DNA of 19,030 nucleotides, from the NCBI GenBank assembly GCA_013203725.1, contig JABMPK010000047.1:1-19030 (forward strand), given 5' to 3'. The notes under the pieces were generated by a model. The model saw nothing but the letters and a program-made list of their open reading frames with translations. It was not told the DNA's origin and made no database searches. The stretch comes from Candidatus Uhrbacteria bacterium (GTDB taxonomy: Bacteria > Patescibacteriota > Patescibacteriia > UBA9934 > UBA11717). This document shows positions 1 to 6,669 of this stretch, piece by piece. The number at the start of each line of letters is the position of its first letter. Position 1 is the first letter of the stretch. The translations under genes and the position numbers were made by a program.

Positions 1-1
1 C

Positions 2-766
2 CTAATGTCGCAGGCTTCGCGCGAGGTTGAATCACTCATTGTACGAATCGCCCAGATGGCCCGTGCTGTTGGAATCCATTTGATCCTGGCAACTCAGCGA
101 CCATCGGTAGACGTTATCACCGGAACAATCAAAGCGAATATTCCAACACGTATCGCGTTTGCCGTAGCTTCCCAAACTGACTCTCGCACAATCTTGGACC
201 ACGGTGGAGCAGAGAAACTTTTGGGTCGTGGAGATATGTTGTTCATGAGTCCAAACTTGGCAAAGGCTCGTAGGATGCAAGGCGCGTTCTTGTCTGACAA
301 GGAAATCAAGAACGTCGTTGATGCACTTAAAGCAGAAGAAGCTCCCGATTATAACTACAACGTTACAGAAAATCAGAAAGGCGGAGGCACAGAATTTGAA
401 AGCACTGAGGATGATCCTTTGATCGAAGATGCAGTCGAAGCCTTGATTGCCGCAGGTAAAGCGTCCACCTCCTTACTCCAAAGAAGGTTGCGAGTTGGAT
501 ACTCTCGAGCCGCGCGTATCATGAATATCTTGGAGGATCGAGGAATTATTGGGCCACAGCAAGGATCAAAACCTAGAGAAGTCTTAATAGACTCACTAAG
601 CGAGATGTACGACACTGATGATGAGGAAGTTGAATCATACGCGAGGACGATCCCTGCGAAAGATGCGCCCGAGGTAGAGGAAGAAGACGAGGAAGAGGAC
701 ATTGACGATGAGTACGAAGAGGAAGTGGATGAAGAAGATCTAGAGGAGGAAGACGAGGAAGAATAG
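2..766 (+). CDS. ftsK: FtsK/SpoIIIE DNA translocase, C-terminal part (5' end outside window)
   Basis: Septal DNA translocase that pumps chromosome ends through the closing division septum. The reading frame enters from the left edge, so only the last ~254 residues are visible. Seen: the end of the motor RecA-like fold (ARAVGIHLILATQRPSVDVI, then IPTRIAFAVASQTDSRTILD and GAEKLLGRGDMLF), all hallmark FtsK/SpoIIIE segments. Then comes the gamma winged-helix domain that in the family reads KOPS-type DNA signals (DPLIEDAVEALI...LLQRRLRVGYSRAARIMNILE). After gamma there is an unusual tail of about 50 residues whose last 31 contain 26 Asp/Glu. The TAG stop lies 1 nt before the next ATG, so the downstream membrane gene is probably translationally coupled. 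Family call is very secure; the role of the acidic tail is unknown. Confidence 0.96.
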   Translation, partial: LMSQASREVESLIVRIAQMARAVGIHLILATQRPSVDVITGTIKANIPTRIAFAVASQTDSRTILDHGGAEKLLGRGDMLFMSPNLAKARRMQGAFLSDKEIKNVVDALKAEEAPDYNYNVTENQKGGGTEFESTEDDPLIEDAVEALIAAGKASTSLLQRRLRVGYSRAARIMNILEDRGIIGPQQGSKPREVLIDSLSEMYDTDDEEVESYARTIPAKDAPEVEEEDEEEDIDDEYEEEVDEEDLEEEDEEE

Positions 767-767
767 T

Positions 768-1448
768 ATGGCGTTTCTTATTCGCCAGTTGGACACGCAG
801 AGCATAGGAGCGAAAATCAAGTCGCTTCGGAAGAAGCAGGGTATATCCCTGCAGATGGTGTCTAACGAAACTCATATACATAAAAAGTATTTGGAGGCGT
901 TTGAGAACGATGCGTATCACGAGTTGCCCGACCCCCTTTATGCCAGACATTTTCTAAAACAATTTGTTGAAGTCATAAATGGCGACCCGAAATACTTCCT
1001 CGCTCGATACGATGAGGAGTGCGGATCTTGCCCAGCTGACGTGACGCAACTCAAGATCCCAAGGCAGCGCATCGGGAAGCAGGTGCTCCGACAATGGAGA
1101 GCGATTCTCGGTAGGTTGGGTATTGCCCTACTTGCGCTAATACTCCTCACATACATCGGAACGCAATTACACACTCTGATTGCACCGCCGAACCTTATCG
1201 TCGACGATCCCCACGACGATATTCAGACAACCTCAGCTTCCCTGTCCGTATCTGGTCAGACAGATGCAGAAGTCAGTATCAAAGTTAACGACGATCCCGT
1301 TTTGACCGACCCAACCGGAAGGTTTACAACACGAGTAACGTTAACACGCGGACTGAATATCATTACGGTGGAGGCCCAGAAGAAATATGGGCAGCCAAAC
1401 ATCGTGAGGCGCACAGTCTTCTTGGAAGATCTGGGCAAAATGCGGTAA
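768..1448 (+). CDS. RodZ-like protein: HTH domain, one TM helix, C-terminal beta-sandwich
   Basis: A 226-residue bitopic membrane protein. Residues ~12-80 form a helix-turn-helix of the RodZ N-terminal type (IGAKIKSLRKKQGISLQMVS, then HKKYLEAFENDAY, LPDPLYARHFLKQF). A basic stretch at ~99-112 precedes one hydrophobic segment at ~114-133. The outside part (~142-210) resembles the glucodextranase-B/cadherin-like beta-sandwich: SVSGQTDAEVSIKVND followed by GRFTTRVTLTRGLNIITVEA. In rod-shaped bacteria RodZ links MreB to the wall machinery; whether this one does so is inference. Two cysteines (~85, ~88) follow the HTH. The ATG is 1 nt after the ftsK stop with no separate SD, which suggests coupled translation. 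Confidence 0.85.
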   Translation: MAFLIRQLDTQSIGAKIKSLRKKQGISLQMVSNETHIHKKYLEAFENDAYHELPDPLYARHFLKQFVEVINGDPKYFLARYDEECGSCPADVTQLKIPRQRIGKQVLRQWRAILGRLGIALLALILLTYIGTQLHTLIAPPNLIVDDPHDDIQTTSASLSVSGQTDAEVSIKVNDDPVLTDPTGRFTTRVTLTRGLNIITVEAQKKYGQPNIVRRTVFLEDLGKMR

Positions 1449-1451
1449 GAT

Positions 1452-1481
1452 GTGACAAACGACCTCCCCCTTAAATAGAAA
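1452..1481 (+). promoter_or_regulatory. Possible recA promoter (near-leaderless)
   Basis: GTGACA (1452-1457) matches the -35 consensus in 5 of 6 positions. TAGAAA (1476-1481), 18 nt further on, matches the -10 in 4 of 6. Transcription would start near 1488, only about 3 nt before the recA ATG, and no SD is visible ahead of that ATG. No LexA-like operator was recognised. The -10 is weak, so read-through from ftsK is an alternative. Confidence 0.35.
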
Positions 1482-1490
1482 TACTAGAAT

Positions 1491-2516
1491 ATGGCTACAG
1501 CAAGTAAAGACAAGGAGGAAATTAGTGTAAAGATGAAGGCAACAGAAGAGGCATTATCCCAAATCAGAGAAAGATTTGGAGACGGCAGCATCATGAGACT
1601 TGGAGACGCGCAAACATCAAAAGTTGCAGCGATTACAACGGGATGTTTGAGCATAGACTTGGCTCTGGGAGTTGGAGGAGTTCCACGAGGACGAATCATA
1701 GAGATTTACGGACCTGAGTCTTCTGGAAAAACAACTCTCGCTCAGCACATTGTTGCAGAGGCTCAAAAGCTTGGAGGTATCGCAGCCTTCGTGGACGCCG
1801 AGCATGCGCTGGATCCTGAATACGCGCAGAAGATTGGTGTGAATATTGACGAGATGTTGATTTCGCAGCCAGACACTGGTGAGCAAGCGCTGGAGATTGT
1901 AGAAACGCTCGTTCGTTCCAACGCTGTCGATGTCATTGTGATCGACTCGGTTGCAGCGTTGACGCCAAAGGCGGAGATCGAGGGTGACATGGGGCAAAGT
2001 CACATGGGACTACAAGCACGGTTGATGAGTCAGGCGCTTCGAAAGCTCACATCGATTGTTTCCAAGAGCAACACAACCGTTATCTTCATCAACCAGATTC
2101 GAATGAAGATCGGCGTGATGTTTGGAAATCCAGAGACAACAACTGGTGGTAATGCTTTAAAGTTTTACTCTTCAGTGCGGGTCGAAGTTCGGCGAGCAGC
2201 GCAGATTAAGCAGGGAGAAAAGATCGTGGGTAACCGAGTACGGTGTAAGATTGTAAAAAACAAGGTCGCGCCACCGTTCCGTACGTGTGAATTCGATATC
2301 ATGTACAACGAAGGAATTTCAGTGGCTGGCGACCTACTCGATGTTGGTCTGCAATACGGCACGCTTCAGAAATCCGGGAACTCGTACAAGTATGGCGAGG
2401 AAAAGATCGGAGTTGGACGCGAAAATGCACGACAGTTCTTGCGCGCTGATCCAAAGCTGATAGCAACAATCAGAAAAGCTACTGAGAAAGCTATAGAGGA
2501 ACACATAGAAGAATAA
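1491..2516 (+). CDS. recA: Recombinase RecA
   Basis: ATP-dependent DNA strand exchange protein for homologous recombination and induction of LexA self-cleavage where LexA exists. The 341-residue length is normal for the family. Seen: Walker A GPESSGKT at residues 74-81, the VDAEHALDPEYA segment at 101-112 with the catalytic Glu, Walker B VIVIDSVAAL from ~148, the L1 loop (EIEGDMGQSHMGLQARLMSQ) and the L2 region NQIRMKIGVMFGNPETTTGG (201-220). The C-terminal domain ends in a short acidic tail (AIEEHIEE). It follows the rodZ-like gene after 42 nt and ends at a strong terminator. No SD is visible before the ATG. Nothing is missing from the catalytic set. Confidence 0.98.
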   Translation: MATASKDKEEISVKMKATEEALSQIRERFGDGSIMRLGDAQTSKVAAITTGCLSIDLALGVGGVPRGRIIEIYGPESSGKTTLAQHIVAEAQKLGGIAAFVDAEHALDPEYAQKIGVNIDEMLISQPDTGEQALEIVETLVRSNAVDVIVIDSVAALTPKAEIEGDMGQSHMGLQARLMSQALRKLTSIVSKSNTTVIFINQIRMKIGVMFGNPETTTGGNALKFYSSVRVEVRRAAQIKQGEKIVGNRVRCKIVKNKVAPPFRTCEFDIMYNEGISVAGDLLDVGLQYGTLQKSGNSYKYGEEKIGVGRENARQFLRADPKLIATIRKATEKAIEEHIEE

Positions 2517-2522
2517 ACATAA

Positions 2523-2547
2523 AACCTCCCCCATCGGGGAGGTTTTT
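2523..2547 (+). terminator. Rho-independent terminator after recA
   Basis: Nine-base-pair stem AACCTCCCC / GGGGAGGTT with a CATC loop, running into five T (2543-2547). It lies 6 nt after the recA stop and directly before the promoter of the next gene. Confidence 0.9.
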
Positions 2548-2549
2548 GG

Positions 2550-2578
2550 TTGACAGGGCTACATAATTTTGCTACTTT
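2550..2578 (+). promoter_or_regulatory. Promoter of the PlsC-like gene
   Basis: Perfect -35 TTGACA (2550-2555), 17-nt spacer and TACTTT (2573-2578), with TG one base upstream of the -10 (extended -10). The predicted start near 2585 gives a ~12-nt leader holding a full SD, AAGGAGG at 2586-2592, four nt before the ATG. It begins 2 nt after the recA terminator T-run, which separates this gene from recA. Confidence 0.8.
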
Positions 2579-2596
2579 CTGACCGAAGGAGGACGC

Positions 2597-3556
2597 ATGA
2601 ACATCATCAAAAAAGGTTTGGGGATACTAGCCGGAGCCATTGGAGTTTCTTTCACGTTGGCGCTGGCGTTGATCACGATGGTGGCAGGCACCATGTACGA
2701 CCGGTTTGTGAACTCGTGGCTTGGGCGCTGGCTTGATTCGCCGTTTGCATACGTGAGCGCGTTCTATCACGCGACGGTCTACCACGTCTGCTACCGACTG
2801 ATTCTGCAAATGCGCGTTGTGATTACAGGACAGATCCCCACAAGGCATTCGGGGAAGAACGTGATCTTTGTTCCGGGCATTCACCCACCGTTGTTGCTAC
2901 TGATCCCGTACTACTACCTGGTCTGCCGTTACATCACGGCGCGATTGCTCGTGACCATGAAGGATGCCAACAGCAGCTGGAGGCATCCGTTCGGCATCTT
3001 GATGGGAATTCCGCTGAAGGTCATGAAATGCGTGATCTTCTTGCCGCGCGGGCGTGGAGCAGAGGCGCTCCAAGCTAGTATGGCAGAACTTGCCGCAGGA
3101 ATTCGTGCGTATGCGAACCGACAGCGAGCGCTCACACTCCACGTAGACATGAGCCGCCCGACGCGCGAGAAAATCGCTGTGGACCGAGAGACATTCTCTC
3201 GCATGCTAATGGAAAAGTACGGTATTCACTACGACCTGTCGTGGCTCAACCTGACCCTCTTCCCTCGACTTCACGCGTTCGCGACTGCGGTAGAGACATT
3301 GCCAGACAATGCCCGGGTCGTGTTCCTGTTCATGGGGCTCGACCGGCCAATCTGGGATGATCTTGAAGTGGGAAAGCTCTTTGGCTCAACGCTCAGAGCG
3401 AAGTTCGTAGAGGAAGACATCCGTGATTTGAAGCAGCAGGAAAGTGAGAGTCGTGGAGACTGGGAGCGGCGCCTGACGCTCTTCCTACTCGACCATTGGT
3501 GCGCTTTCAACAAGCTTCAGTCCAAGTGGCAAAACGTAAAACCGACCACCCGCTAG
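2597..3556 (+). CDS. Membrane-anchored protein resembling a PlsC-type acyltransferase but lacking its catalytic motif
   Basis: A 319-residue protein with an N-terminal hydrophobic segment (residues ~9-33). The segment order recalls 1-acylglycerol-phosphate acyltransferases (PlsC/LPLAT): NVIFVPGIHPPLLLLIP (~88-104) at the place of the NHxxxxD block, then ARLLVTMKDANSSWRHP, then GILMGIPLKVMKCVIFLPRG where PlsC has its small-glycine/basic block. The HxxxxD aspartate is absent (H96 is followed by PPLLLL), and no FPEGTRS-like block is clear; the nearest is HVDMSRPTREK. It may therefore be a divergent or inactive member, or an unrelated membrane protein. It is a singleton with its own promoter, a strong SD and a terminator. 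By eye its codons favour G/C third positions. The stop codon lies within the terminator loop. Gene reality is high, function low. Confidence 0.85.
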   Translation: MNIIKKGLGILAGAIGVSFTLALALITMVAGTMYDRFVNSWLGRWLDSPFAYVSAFYHATVYHVCYRLILQMRVVITGQIPTRHSGKNVIFVPGIHPPLLLLIPYYYLVCRYITARLLVTMKDANSSWRHPFGILMGIPLKVMKCVIFLPRGRGAEALQASMAELAAGIRAYANRQRALTLHVDMSRPTREKIAVDRETFSRMLMEKYGIHYDLSWLNLTLFPRLHAFATAVETLPDNARVVFLFMGLDRPIWDDLEVGKLFGSTLRAKFVEEDIRDLKQQESESRGDWERRLTLFLLDHWCAFNKLQSKWQNVKPTTR

Positions 3557-3574
3557 GGTGATCGGTCTTTTTTT
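3541..3574 (+). terminator. Terminator between convergent genes
   Basis: ACCGACCACCC (3541-3551) pairs with GGGTGATCGGT (3556-3566) around a GCTA loop, with one C-A mismatch, followed by C and seven T (3568-3574). The upstream TAG (3554-3556) lies at the loop, so the ribosome finishes inside the hairpin. Read on the minus strand the same hairpin is followed by TTTTACG, so it can also serve efp. Confidence 0.85.
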
Positions 3575-4136
3575 AGTTCACGCGCTCTGAGTAATCTCCA
3601 GTATCCGAGTTCACCAGAATCTTGTCTCCTGTTTTGATAAACGCCGGTACTCTTACCTCCAATCCATTCTCCATCGTCGAATTTTTCATCACGTTTCCAG
3701 AAGCCGTGTCACCTTTCACAGCAGGCTCTGCGTATCCAACGGTATATTCAATCTTCTTTGGAAATTCTATAGCAACTGCAATACCTTCGTTGGATGAGAC
3801 TATAACCTGTAGCCCCTCCTTGAGGTACTTCGCGTCATCTCCGATCAGAGCCTTGTCGATTGCCGTCTGTTCGTAGCTCTCCATGTCCATGAAGGTATGT
3901 GTTAGGTCATCCGAGAACAAATATGTCATTGTCCTCTTACTCACTGCCACGAACTCCAGTGTCTCGCTTGACTTGAACGTGTTCTCCACCATCTTACCCG
4001 TGTTGATGTTCTTGAGCTTAATGCGAGTGAACGCCTGTCCTTTTCCTGGACTCACATGCTGAAACTCTGAAATATTCCAAAGTCCATTCTTCCACGTAAT
4101 CACCATTCCCTTTTTAATCTCTGATACGTTTGCCAT
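3573..4136 (-). CDS. efp: Translation elongation factor P
   Basis: EF-P enters the ribosomal E site and helps peptide bond formation at polyproline stretches. Length is 187 residues, as usual, with three beta-barrel domains. The N-terminal KOW-like domain carries the conserved loop SPGKGQAFTRIKLKN, with Lys32 at the position of the modified lysine (K34 in E. coli). This is followed by TGKMVENTFKSSETLEF and domain II (YLFSDDLTHTFMDMESYEQ). The C-terminal OB domain ends in GDKILVNSDTGDYSERVN, a standard EF-P finish. Its ATG is 1 nt after the stop of the preceding gene, a likely EF-P-lysine ligase, so the two are probably translated as a coupled pair. Lys at the tip and the GKG context fit beta-lysylation rather than rhamnosylation, which needs Arg. 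Confidence 0.97.
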   Translation of the reverse strand: MANVSEIKKGMVITWKNGLWNISEFQHVSPGKGQAFTRIKLKNINTGKMVENTFKSSETLEFVAVSKRTMTYLFSDDLTHTFMDMESYEQTAIDKALIGDDAKYLKEGLQVIVSSNEGIAVAIEFPKKIEYTVGYAEPAVKGDTASGNVMKNSTMENGLEVRVPAFIKTGDKILVNSDTGDYSERVN

Positions 4137-4137
4137 A

Positions 4138-5103
4138 CTAAAACAATTTATTTGTCGTGAACAAAATTACGCTTTCTATAGAACTCGCACCTGTCATTAC
4201 CATGATAAGTCTGTCTAAACCAAGCGCGATACCGAACACGGCCAGGTCGATGCGATCGAGCGCCTCCAACAACTGCTCGTCTATGGGAAATTGAGGTTTC
4301 CCAAGTCGTGTTCTTTCTTGAAGCTCCGCCGTGAATCGAGATCGCTGCTCATTAGCGTCAGTCAGCTCGCCATAAGCATTGCAAATTTCTATACCACGAA
4401 TATATATCTCAAATCGCTCAGCCATACCATTACCTCCGATACGCGCTAACGTTGCTTCATGTCGCGGGTAGTATGCCACAATAACCGGGTTTGGCAAGGC
4501 ATCTATCTTTGGCTGAACAAGATTTAGGAACAGGCGCTGGAAAAGGTCCGATATAGTGTCATCAGGCTGCCAATCAAGATCGTGAGCATCTAATGCTTGT
4601 TTATAAAGCTCGACACTCGGCTCTCTCAAGGACTCAACCCCACAATATTCTTGAAATAGCTCCTCCACCGTCACAAACTTCCAAGGCTCAAGCTCGTATC
4701 CAAACTCTCTCGCCGTGAACTCCACAAACTTCTTGGTCTCCTCCACGCCATCCATGAAACTGGACCCTAGGTTATACCATTCCAGCATTGTGAACTCCGG
4801 ATTATGCAGGCTATCGACAGGCTCACCGTTGCGAAACACTCGTGCAAGCTCGAATATCCTTGGAATATCTGGCGAGACCAGCTTCTTGAGCGCGTACTCG
4901 GGACTTGTGATCATAGCACCCACCAGGTTCCGACCGTCTAGCGTATTAACCGATGTCTCCAAGTGCGAAAGAGTCGGTTCAATATCGGGCGATCTCACAA
5001 ACCTTGGCGTCTCTACCTCCAAATATTTACGATCACCAAAAAAGCTACGAACTGCAGAGTTCATCATCGCACGATTGTGAATGTTTTTCTTGAAATCGGA
5101 CAT
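4138..5103 (-). CDS. epmA: EpmA-like EF-P--lysine ligase (LysRS paralog without anticodon domain)
   Basis: Class II aminoacyl-tRNA-synthetase core that in the EpmA/PoxA/GenX family attaches (R)-beta-lysine to EF-P. Seen: motif 2 region RIFELARVFRNGEP (82-95) with SLHNPEFTMLEWYN (98-111), the ERFEIYIRGIEICNAYGELTD block (229-249), and motif 3 FGIALGLDRLIMVMTGASSI (290-309). The N-terminal OB anticodon-binding fold of a full LysRS is missing. The 321-residue length and the GxALGxDR form of motif 3 fit EpmA rather than a broken lysS. The start at 5103 (MSDFKKNIHN) was chosen because the open frame further upstream runs through a terminator and into rpsR. No clear SD. It lies 1 nt before efp. An EpmB aminomutase, needed to supply beta-lysine in E. 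coli, is not in the window. Confidence 0.88.
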   Translation of the reverse strand: MSDFKKNIHNRAMMNSAVRSFFGDRKYLEVETPRFVRSPDIEPTLSHLETSVNTLDGRNLVGAMITSPEYALKKLVSPDIPRIFELARVFRNGEPVDSLHNPEFTMLEWYNLGSSFMDGVEETKKFVEFTAREFGYELEPWKFVTVEELFQEYCGVESLREPSVELYKQALDAHDLDWQPDDTISDLFQRLFLNLVQPKIDALPNPVIVAYYPRHEATLARIGGNGMAERFEIYIRGIEICNAYGELTDANEQRSRFTAELQERTRLGKPQFPIDEQLLEALDRIDLAVFGIALGLDRLIMVMTGASSIESVILFTTNKLF

Positions 5104-5116
5104 CTGTGATTTTCTT

Positions 5117-5143
5117 TTCAAAAAGACGCGAGATAAACTCGCG
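5117..5143 (-). terminator. Terminator after rpsR
   Basis: On the minus strand CGCGAG (5143-5138) pairs with CTCGCG (5132-5127) around a 5-nt loop; after two bases (TC) a run of five T follows (5124-5120). It lies 10 nt after the rpsR stop and separates the ribosomal operon from epmA-efp, though read-through could feed the latter because no obvious promoter was found in the 24 nt before epmA. Confidence 0.8.
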
Positions 5144-5152
5144 CCCCTTTCC

Positions 5153-5374
5153 TTACTTGATCTCGAATGGTAGCAACGCCATGATTCGCGCGCGCTTGAT
5201 TGCGGTTGCCATAGCACGTTGCTGCTTAGCTGTGATTCCTGATCGTCTTCGTGGAACAATTTTCCCAAAGCTTGATAGGAATCGGCGTAGCAAGTTTACA
5301 TCTTTGTAGTCGATCTCTGTTGAGACAGGACATGTAAACGGCTTTCGATTCGCCTTATTGTTCGTTCTTCGCAT
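5153..5374 (-). CDS. rpsR: Small ribosomal subunit protein bS18
   Basis: 73 residues, normal size. The diagnostic bS18 body is seen: EIDYKDVNLLRRFLSSFGKI followed by VPRRRSGITAKQQRAMATAI and KRARIMALLPF. It binds bS6 in the platform of the 30S subunit. Third gene of the rpsF-ssb-rpsR operon, 6 nt after ssb; the junction lacks an SD. A terminator follows at once. Confidence 0.97.
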   Translation of the reverse strand: MRRTNNKANRKPFTCPVSTEIDYKDVNLLRRFLSSFGKIVPRRRSGITAKQQRAMATAIKRARIMALLPFEIK

Positions 5375-5380
5375 AGTAGT

Positions 5381-5845
5381 TTAAAATGGAATATCCTCTA
5401 ACTGTATCTCGTCTATCGGCGCAGGTGACGGCGCTGGCATTGTCGCCGGTGCGCTACCCCCCATATCAAAACTGTCTCCGCCCGCCGAAGCTCCTCCAGC
5501 TCCTGTTGGCGCTCCAGATTTGTCTAGCATGATCATGCTTTCTGCAACAATTTCTGTTGACTTACGCTTGGCACCATCTTGCCCGTCCCACTCTCGTGTC
5601 TGCAATCGTCCCTCAATAAAGACCTTTCGTCCTTTACCAAGATACTGAGAGCAAATGTCTGCAAGCTTTCCCCAGGCTACCACGTTGTGGAATTCTACCT
5701 GTTCTTGCTTTGCACCACTTGCATCTTTGAACTGACGATTTGTTGCAACACCAAAGTTTACAACAGACTGACCAGATGCGGTTGTTCGAAGCTCGGGGTC
5801 TCGTGTGAGGTTCCCAATGACTTGTGCGCGGTTTAGACTATACAT
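5381..5845 (-). CDS. ssb: Single-stranded DNA-binding protein
   Basis: 154-residue SSB. The OB fold fills residues 1-~107: MYSLNRAQVIGNLTRDPELR, SGQSVVNFGVATNRQFKDAS, QVEFHNVVAWGKLADICSQY, LGKGRKVFIEGRLQTREWDG. A Gly/Ala/Pro-rich linker follows, then the acidic tip QLEDIPF that recruits repair and replication partners in the family. It protects single-stranded DNA and usually works as a tetramer. Standard place between rpsF and rpsR, 23 nt after rpsF. Confidence 0.97.
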   Translation of the reverse strand: MYSLNRAQVIGNLTRDPELRTTASGQSVVNFGVATNRQFKDASGAKQEQVEFHNVVAWGKLADICSQYLGKGRKVFIEGRLQTREWDGQDGAKRKSTEIVAESMIMLDKSGAPTGAGGASAGGDSFDMGGSAPATMPAPSPAPIDEIQLEDIPF

Positions 5846-5868
5846 ATGTAAAGGTTTGTTTTAAGTGC

Positions 5869-6363
5869 TTAGGCTTTGTCGATATCTGACTCGAGGATCT
5901 CGTCGAGCTTTTTCTCCAACTGCTCGTCTGTTACAGAAGCATTCTCTGTTTTGGCGATTGCTTCTTCCTCTGTCATTTCTTTCTTGCGTGGAGCGTCTGC
6001 CTTCTTTGTTGGCGGACGTCTCTTCTGCATTGTATCAGGCGCCTCATACTCTACAAGCTCTACCTTCAGCTTTTCAGCTCCTGCGATTGCAGTAGTAATC
6101 ATGTGACGCAATACGTCGTTTGAGTGACGCATCTCTTCGTCGAATGCCAAGATCTGGTCTGGCTCCGCCGCAAAGCATACGAGCACATAGTGTCCGTAAC
6201 GTACTCCTTCAATTGGATACGCCAACTTCTTTTTCCCGAGAGACTCGTCCCGGAGGCACTCCTCACCATATTTGGTGATAAGTGCAGTAACTTCATCCTT
6301 TACTTTCAAGACCTCCTCGTCTGTCTTGGTAGCAGGGATGATGTACAACAATTCGTACTTCAT
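5869..6363 (-). CDS. rpsF: Small ribosomal subunit protein bS6 with charged C-terminal extension
   Basis: The bS6 ferredoxin-like core occupies roughly residues 1-100: MKYELLYIIPATKTDEEVLK, LGKKKLAYPIEGVRYGHYVL, then EMRHSNDVLRHMITTA. The protein is 164 residues long, against about 95-135 in common bacteria. The extra ~60 residues are rich in Lys, Glu and Ala (MQKRRPPTKKADAPRKKEMT and on) and probably disordered. Partner of bS18, encoded two genes downstream. It has a strong promoter and a structured leader whose 3' hairpin holds the only SD-like purines (TGTAGGA, centred ~19 nt upstream of the ATG). Confidence 0.95.
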   Translation of the reverse strand: MKYELLYIIPATKTDEEVLKVKDEVTALITKYGEECLRDESLGKKKLAYPIEGVRYGHYVLVCFAAEPDQILAFDEEMRHSNDVLRHMITTAIAGAEKLKVELVEYEAPDTMQKRRPPTKKADAPRKKEMTEEEAIAKTENASVTDEQLEKKLDEILESDIDKA

Positions 6364-6379
6364 GTGATTATTATTTCGT

Positions 6380-6426
6380 CCTACAAGCTCCCCTGTAGGA
6401 AACCCGGCGGCATCTTTATCCGCGGG
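6380..6426 (-). promoter_or_regulatory. Structured rpsF leader, candidate bS6:bS18 autoregulatory element
   Basis: Two hairpins on the minus-strand leader. First, CCCGCGG (6426-6420), a 9-nt loop and CCGCCGGG (6410-6403) form a 7-bp stem with one bulged C. Second, CCTACA (6399-6394), an 8-nt loop and TGTAGG (6385-6380) form a perfect 6-bp stem. bS6:bS18 complexes are known to bind a leader motif with CCG in a bulge in many bacteria, and CCG occurs here beside the bulge. Identity with that motif is inference. The second stem would mask the only SD-like bases. Confidence 0.45.
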
Positions 6427-6450
6427 GTTATGGACTTATTGAGTGTGTGG

Positions 6451-6479
6451 ATATTAGCCCAGAAGGCGGTATTTGTCAA
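6451..6479 (-). promoter_or_regulatory. Promoter of the rpsF-ssb-rpsR operon
   Basis: On the minus strand: perfect -35 TTGACA (6479-6474), 17-nt spacer, -10 TAATAT (6456-6451). The predicted start near 6444 gives a leader of about 80 nt before rpsF. Best promoter match in the window, as expected for ribosomal genes. Confidence 0.85.
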
Positions 6480-6519
6480 TGCGCTGCTAAGGTTGGCGGG
6501 ATAGGTGGCCGTTAGTGGG

Positions 6520-6548
6520 TTGACAAAAGTGAGTTTTTGTTGTAAGTT
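6520..6548 (+). promoter_or_regulatory. Promoter of the second plus-strand singleton
   Basis: Perfect -35 TTGACA (6520-6525), 17-nt spacer, -10 TAAGTT (6543-6548, 4 of 6). It is divergent from the rpsF promoter, with 40 nt between the two -35 boxes. The predicted start near 6555 gives a ~28-nt leader to the ATG at 6583, which has an SD (GGAGGG, 6570-6575) 7 nt ahead of it. Confidence 0.7.
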
Positions 6549-6582
6549 ACGCAGTCCGATTCAGGACTTGGAGGGTTACGAC

Positions 6583-6636
6583 ATGGCCGACCACAGCGGA
6601 AGCATTTCGATCCTGGCCACGCACAACAGAGACTGA
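6583..6636 (+). CDS. 17-residue open frame ending at TGA: leader peptide or broken 5' end of the next gene
   Basis: ATG 7 nt after GGAGGG, reading MADHSGSISILATHNRD and then TGA (6634-6636). This is the best-marked start in the interval. After the TGA the same frame continues without interruption through 11 codons to the GTG at 6670 and on to 7086. Codons before and after the TGA share the same style (GCC, GAC, AGC, ATC, CTG, GAG). Either a natural short leader peptide coupled to the downstream gene, or the true N-terminus of one ~166-codon gene split by a nonsense mutation or read error. The second fits the codon continuity better. Confidence 0.5.
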   Translation: MADHSGSISILATHNRD

Positions 6637-6669
6637 GTCATCGACGATGAGGAGGGTGTTCAGATCTCC

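Noticed and set aside
5104..5268. Longer N-terminus for the EpmA-like protein
   Set aside because: The extension reads through the rpsR terminator and into rpsR in another frame; EpmA homologs begin about where the ATG at 5103 is.
6634..6636. Selenocysteine or glycine-recoded UGA
   Set aside because: Only a weak 4-bp stem (GGAG/CTCC) lies downstream, no selenium genes are in view, and TGA is used as a stop directly before a terminator at 10230-10232. Read-through cannot be fully excluded.
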